Positions 7,552-10,104 of a stretch of DNA of 10,104 bases are shown piece after piece. The stretch comes from Bacteroidota bacterium (GTDB lineage Bacteria > Bacteroidota > Kryptoniia > Kryptoniales > JAKASW01), in assembly GCA_021796055.1 (NCBI GenBank), contig JAJYOS010000154.1:1-10104 (forward strand), given 5' to 3'. The notes beneath the pieces are model-generated. The model did not search any database. It had not been told where the DNA came from and was given only the letters and a program-made list of their open reading frames with translations. Made by a program: the position numbers and the translations under genes. Position 1 is the stretch's first letter. Each line of letters opens with the position of its first letter.

Positions 7552-8654
7552 TAGTGAACAATTACACTTGTGACTTTGGACCTATCCATATTCTTCAGGA
7601 TATCAATCAGCTCATCGGTCGAAATTTCGTTGCCGTCGTACGTTGCCTGGCCGGTAAGCATACTGATCCGTGACGCAAGGTAGCTGTATGGTGTACCCGA
7701 AAGGAAGCTCTTTAACGCTGCGGTGGCCTCGCTGTTTATGTTGCCGCTTTGTGTCCCGCTTTCCGCAGCAGAGCCCATACTCCCGATAGTAAAACTCCAA
7801 ATGTCGCTTCTCAGCCCGCTTCCGCGCGACACAGAGCCCGGTACCTGAACGTACCAATAGTAAGTTCTCCCATTCTGCAATGGCCTAACCCCCGGACCGG
7901 ATGGTGGATAATTGAAGGACCCTGGAGCCGGGGAAGTCGAGTTTGGCACTGTTACTCTCAAGTAAGGAACTCCTGAGACGACATCCTCGGGGCTCACCTG
8001 GCTCGGTAGCTTCTCGTACACCGAGAGCACTACGGTATCGACATTCGCCATCCATTGGAAATGAGGAAAAAGCGTCGAAACATTTCCCTGGTCCATAGGG
8101 AGCGCGAGCTCTATCCTGCTTGGGTTCGTCACGATGATGCTCCCCTGAGCCTCTTCAGAGACAGGCATGCTGTTCTGGTCAAGACATTGCAGCACAAATT
8201 GATAAACTCCAGCCGGCGCCTTTCCCGTAGCCAGGGCGACGCTCTTGAGCTTGTCTACCTGGTCGGAATTGAAATGAGAACTCTCTACGCTGATTGCCGG
8301 ATTGCTGCCGGACAAATCGACATTTGTTATGACTCTTACTTGTCCCGGTTGGAGCGTGAATGGGTTCGTGGTCGCGTCGGCGATGTCCGGATAGGATGTT
8401 CCATCGGTGAGCGTCACATTGACCGTCATTCTAAGCTTAACTTGAATCGGACTTGACGCGAGTGACTGTATTGTGGCCGAGAAAAGGACTCCTGAGCTCT
8501 GTATATGCTGCATATCCAAATCTGCCACATAAATCTGATTTGTCTGGGGAACAGTGAGGGTGATATTAACGAGGCTGTTGGAAGTCTGCGCCTTCGCAGA
8601 GGCTGAAAGCAAAAGCAGACTGATGGACAAAACGGTAATGTCAAAACGTCTCAT
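7551..8654 (-). CDS. Secreted protein with Ig/FN3-like module, uncharacterised, first gene of the cyclase operon
   Basis: No named family is recognised. The 367-aa product has a signal peptide (basic MRRF, hydrophobic ITVLSISLLLLSASA, cleavage after AKA at about residue 22). Residues 25-175 look like a beta-sandwich with valine/threonine-rich strands, including QVKLRMTVNVTLTDG and the LQPGQVR turn. Residues 178-290 resemble a fibronectin-III or Ig-like module: an opening PxxFQWMANVDTVVLSVY strand pair, then PLQNGRTYYWYVQ and a closing IWSFTI, matching the common pattern of a Leu-x-x-Gly turn, YYWxV and WxF. A Ser/Gly linker follows, then a helical C-terminal part at about 307-358. There is no lipobox, sorting tail or barrel pattern. 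It is probably a periplasmic or surface binding partner of the FecR or barrel proteins (inferred). The ATG at 8652-8654 has GGGAGGAG just upstream; a GTG 16 codons earlier is rejected. Confidence 0.8.
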   Translation of the reverse strand: MRRFDITVLSISLLLLSASAKAQTSNSLVNITLTVPQTNQIYVADLDMQHIQSSGVLFSATIQSLASSPIQVKLRMTVNVTLTDGTSYPDIADATTNPFTLQPGQVRVITNVDLSGSNPAISVESSHFNSDQVDKLKSVALATGKAPAGVYQFVLQCLDQNSMPVSEEAQGSIIVTNPSRIELALPMDQGNVSTLFPHFQWMANVDTVVLSVYEKLPSQVSPEDVVSGVPYLRVTVPNSTSPAPGSFNYPPSGPGVRPLQNGRTYYWYVQVPGSVSRGSGLRSDIWSFTIGSMGSAAESGTQSGNINSEATAALKSFLSGTPYSYLASRISMLTGQATYDGNEISTDELIDILKNMDRSKVTSVIVH

Positions 8655-8657
8655 AAG

Positions 8658-8665
8658 CTCCTCCC
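8658..8665 (-). promoter_or_regulatory. Strong ribosome binding site of the first operon gene
   Basis: GGGAGGAG on the minus strand, with the GGAGG core five bases before the ATG at 8652-8654. It fixes the start of the secreted protein at the residue that begins a well-formed signal peptide. Confidence 0.8.
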
Positions 8666-8711
8666 TTCTCGCCGAAGAGTGTCCTATTCGGCAAAGACTC
8701 ACAGTTTGACA

Positions 8712-8739
8712 ATTATCTTGGACGCGATCTTCAGAACAA
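8712..8739 (-). promoter_or_regulatory. Candidate promoter of the secreted protein-FecR-barrel-cyclase operon
   Basis: On the minus strand, TTGTTC (8734-8739) and GATAAT (8712-8717) are separated by 16 bases and lie in the gap between the rseP terminator and the first operon gene. The -10 matches the general consensus at five of six bases, the -35 only at TTG. The predicted leader would be about 50 bases. The Bacteroidota-type TAnnTTTG element is not clear here. Some promoter is expected in this gap because a terminator precedes it; this is the best match seen. Confidence 0.35.
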
Positions 8740-8785
8740 GCCGGAGCCAGCCCCCTCTCCTAGGTATAAGGCATCAGGCGAGTTG

Positions 8786-8820
8786 CAAAATAAAAGCCAT
8801 CCGATTCATCGAATGGCCTT
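8786..8820 (-). terminator. Rho-independent terminator of rseP
   Basis: On the minus strand GCCATTCGA and TCGGATGGC form a nine-pair stem with one G-U pair and a four-base TGAA loop (plus-strand 8796-8817). It is followed by TTTTATTTTG, a good U-tract. It begins about eleven bases after the rseP stop. The plus-strand reading has only a short run of A and T after the stem, so it is mainly directed at rseP. It separates rseP from the four-gene operon downstream. Confidence 0.8.
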
Positions 8821-8828
8821 AAACGATC

Positions 8829-10104
8829 TCAGAAATGCACTATATCGTTGTATATTACAAAGGCCATGAATAAGAGAAGCACCGCGAAGCCGACCTGCTG
8901 AGCAACAAGCTTCACCTTTGTCGGTACTTCCTTTCTGAATATTGACTCGTACACAAGAAACGCGAGATGACCGCCGTCAAGTGCTGGGAAAGGAAGTATG
9001 TTCAGCACGGCCAGACTTATGCTGAGAAGTGCCATGAATCCGAGGAAACTGACAAGCCCCATCTCGGCACTCTGAGTAGCGAGCTGAGCAATCTTGATTG
9101 GACCACCGATTGATTTCGTGAAAGACACTTTCCCCGCTATCATCTGATAGATGGATTTCAGCAGTAGTCCGGTGGCACCGACTGTTTGATCAAAACCCGC
9201 CGGTATGGCAGAAATAACGTTGTACCTGAATCTTTCAATCGGGCCGGTGTAGGCCATAACAATCCCAACACCGATCTTTCCATCCGAATTGGGCACCACC
9301 GAAATGGTACTTACTTTATTTCCCCGTTCGATTCCTAATTGAATCGGCTTGCCCTTGCTGGACTTTACCATTTCCACGAGCTGCGTGTCGGCCGCGACGC
9401 TGACCCCATCAACTGACAGGACATAATCACCCGGCTCGATTCCAACTTTTGAGGCTGGCAATCCAGGTTCAACAGCGTCGATCTGAACACGCATATGATT
9501 CGGGTAAAGGCCGAAGTCTTTATCGGGCCGCACCGCTCCTTTAGGAACGGTGATGTCCGAAATCTTCCCACCGCGATCGACTTTTACTGATAGAGGATTG
9601 GCAACGTTATCGAGGTAGAGGTCGGTCAGAACGTTTTCCCAGTTCTTGACTCCCTTCCCGTTGATGGAGATGAGACTGTCTCCGCTCTCGAAGCCGAGTT
9701 TCTGCGCGGCGGTATTCGCGCGCACCAATCCAACCGTCGTGGTCGCCTGAAACATCTTGCCGTTGGCGAGATTTATGCCGTAGAAGATCAGGAAAGTAAG
9801 GAGGAAATTCATTATTACTCCGGCGGAGACAACGATCATTCGCTGGTACATCGGCCTGGAGCGGAACTCATTCGGCTGCGGAGGTTTGTTCACGAAATCG
9901 GTATCGAAACTTTCGTCGATCATTCCAGCGATCTTAACATAGCCCCCGATCGGGATCCATGAAACGCAATAGTCGGTGTCGCCGATCTTCTTGCCGAACG
10001 CCCGCGGCGGAAAACCGATCGAAAACGTGTCAACCTTCATCCCTGACAATTTGGCCGCTATGAAATGGCCGAACTCATGCACCAGGACCAGAACGCCAAC
10101 GGTG
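8829..10104 (-). CDS. rseP: Site-2 intramembrane zinc metalloprotease RseP (M50), N-terminus cut by the window edge
   Basis: Inner-membrane protease that cuts within transmembrane segments, such as anti-sigma factors or leftover signal peptides. The open frame runs to the window edge with TVGVLVLV ahead of HEFGH, so perhaps 10-20 residues of the first membrane segment are missing. A GTG at 10080-10082 is an internal Val, not the start. Numbering from that Val, the zinc motif is HEFGH (2-6) and the loop WIPIGGYVKIAGM is at 42-54. The second membrane segment about 82-101 contains SAGVIMNF, where many homologues have AGPxxNF. Two PDZ domains follow (about 115-180 and 198-265, each with a GxExGD segment), then NILPFPALDGGH (361-372) with zinc ligand D369, and a last membrane helix near 397-411. 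Both catalytic centres are intact. Its upstream neighbour is outside the window. Confidence 0.94.
   Translation of the reverse strand, partial: TVGVLVLVHEFGHFIAAKLSGMKVDTFSIGFPPRAFGKKIGDTDYCVSWIPIGGYVKIAGMIDESFDTDFVNKPPQPNEFRSRPMYQRMIVVSAGVIMNFLLTFLIFYGINLANGKMFQATTTVGLVRANTAAQKLGFESGDSLISINGKGVKNWENVLTDLYLDNVANPLSVKVDRGGKISDITVPKGAVRPDKDFGLYPNHMRVQIDAVEPGLPASKVGIEPGDYVLSVDGVSVAADTQLVEMVKSSKGKPIQLGIERGNKVSTISVVPNSDGKIGVGIVMAYTGPIERFRYNVISAIPAGFDQTVGATGLLLKSIYQMIAGKVSFTKSIGGPIKIAQLATQSAEMGLVSFLGFMALLSISLAVLNILPFPALDGGHLAFLVYESIFRKEVPTKVKLVAQQVGFAVLLLFMAFVIYNDIVHF

Noticed and set aside
4389..8654. Type IX secretion C-terminal sorting domain on the secreted or barrel protein
   Set aside because: The 367-aa protein ends in a helical region and the barrel ends in a membrane strand; neither shows the sorting-domain pattern.
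8706..8711. Perfect plus-strand TTGACA
   Set aside because: No -10 element lies 16-18 bases downstream on the plus strand and no plus-strand gene follows.
8655..8785. Riboswitch or small RNA in the longest gap
   Set aside because: Apart from the terminator and a weak GGAG/CTCC pairing there is no extended or conserved-looking structure.
6857..10104. RseP acting on the nearby FecR protein as in sigma-regulator cascades
   Set aside because: The FecR protein has no cytoplasmic anti-sigma region, there is no sigma factor gene, and a terminator separates rseP from the operon; adjacency alone is not evidence.
1..10104. CRISPR arrays, insertion sequences, tRNA or rRNA genes, frameshifted genes
   Set aside because: None was seen; the coding frames are intact and no direct repeats or terminal inverted repeats stand out.

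Overview
The window is a densely packed bacterial chromosome segment with about even GC content. Seven genes run on the minus strand, and one truncated gene on the plus strand enters from the left edge. The gene types and motif details suggest a Gram-negative bacterium of the Bacteroidota/Chlorobi/Ignavibacteria (FCB) side. Supporting details are an M50 protease with SAGVIMN where AGPxxN is usual, secreted proteins with Ig-like modules, an outer-membrane beta-barrel ending in Phe, a mix of strong Shine-Dalgarno (SD) starts and starts with none, and a FecR protein beside a CHASE2 cyclase. This lineage call is an inference; no marker gene settles it.

Layout, left to right. (1) Positions 2-331, plus strand: the C-terminal part of a membrane CTP-dependent lipid kinase of the dolichol/phytol/diacylglycerol kinase family. 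(2) Positions 316-996 and 989-2080, minus strand: mpg (alkyladenine DNA glycosylase) and ruvB (Holliday-junction branch-migration motor). They overlap by 8 bases, with ruvB upstream, and form a small DNA-repair operon. The mpg end runs 16 bases into the convergent lipid kinase gene. (3) Positions 2162-8654, minus strand: four closely spaced genes in one direction. In transcription order they are a secreted protein with an Ig/FN3-like module (367 aa), a stand-alone periplasmic FecR-domain protein (227 aa), an outer-membrane beta-barrel with N-terminal Ig-like modules (807 aa), and a CHASE2 class III adenylate cyclase (733 aa). (4) Positions 8829-10104, minus strand: rseP (site-2 protease), missing only its extreme N-terminus at the right edge and followed at once by a Rho-independent terminator.

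The most interesting part is region 3. Its products would span the envelope: outer-membrane barrel, periplasmic or surface Ig-like and FecR proteins, and an inner-membrane cyclase whose large sensor domain faces the periplasm and whose catalytic domain makes cAMP in the cytoplasm. The layout suggests an envelope-sensing operon that reports to cAMP. FecR next to CHASE2 cyclases is, from memory, a recurrent bacterial association, whereas the pairing with this barrel and this secreted protein I do not recognise. The region has no sigma factor, cAMP receptor, mobile element, RNA gene or CRISPR array. No gene-free stretch exceeds 300 bases; the longest is 174 bases (8655-8828).
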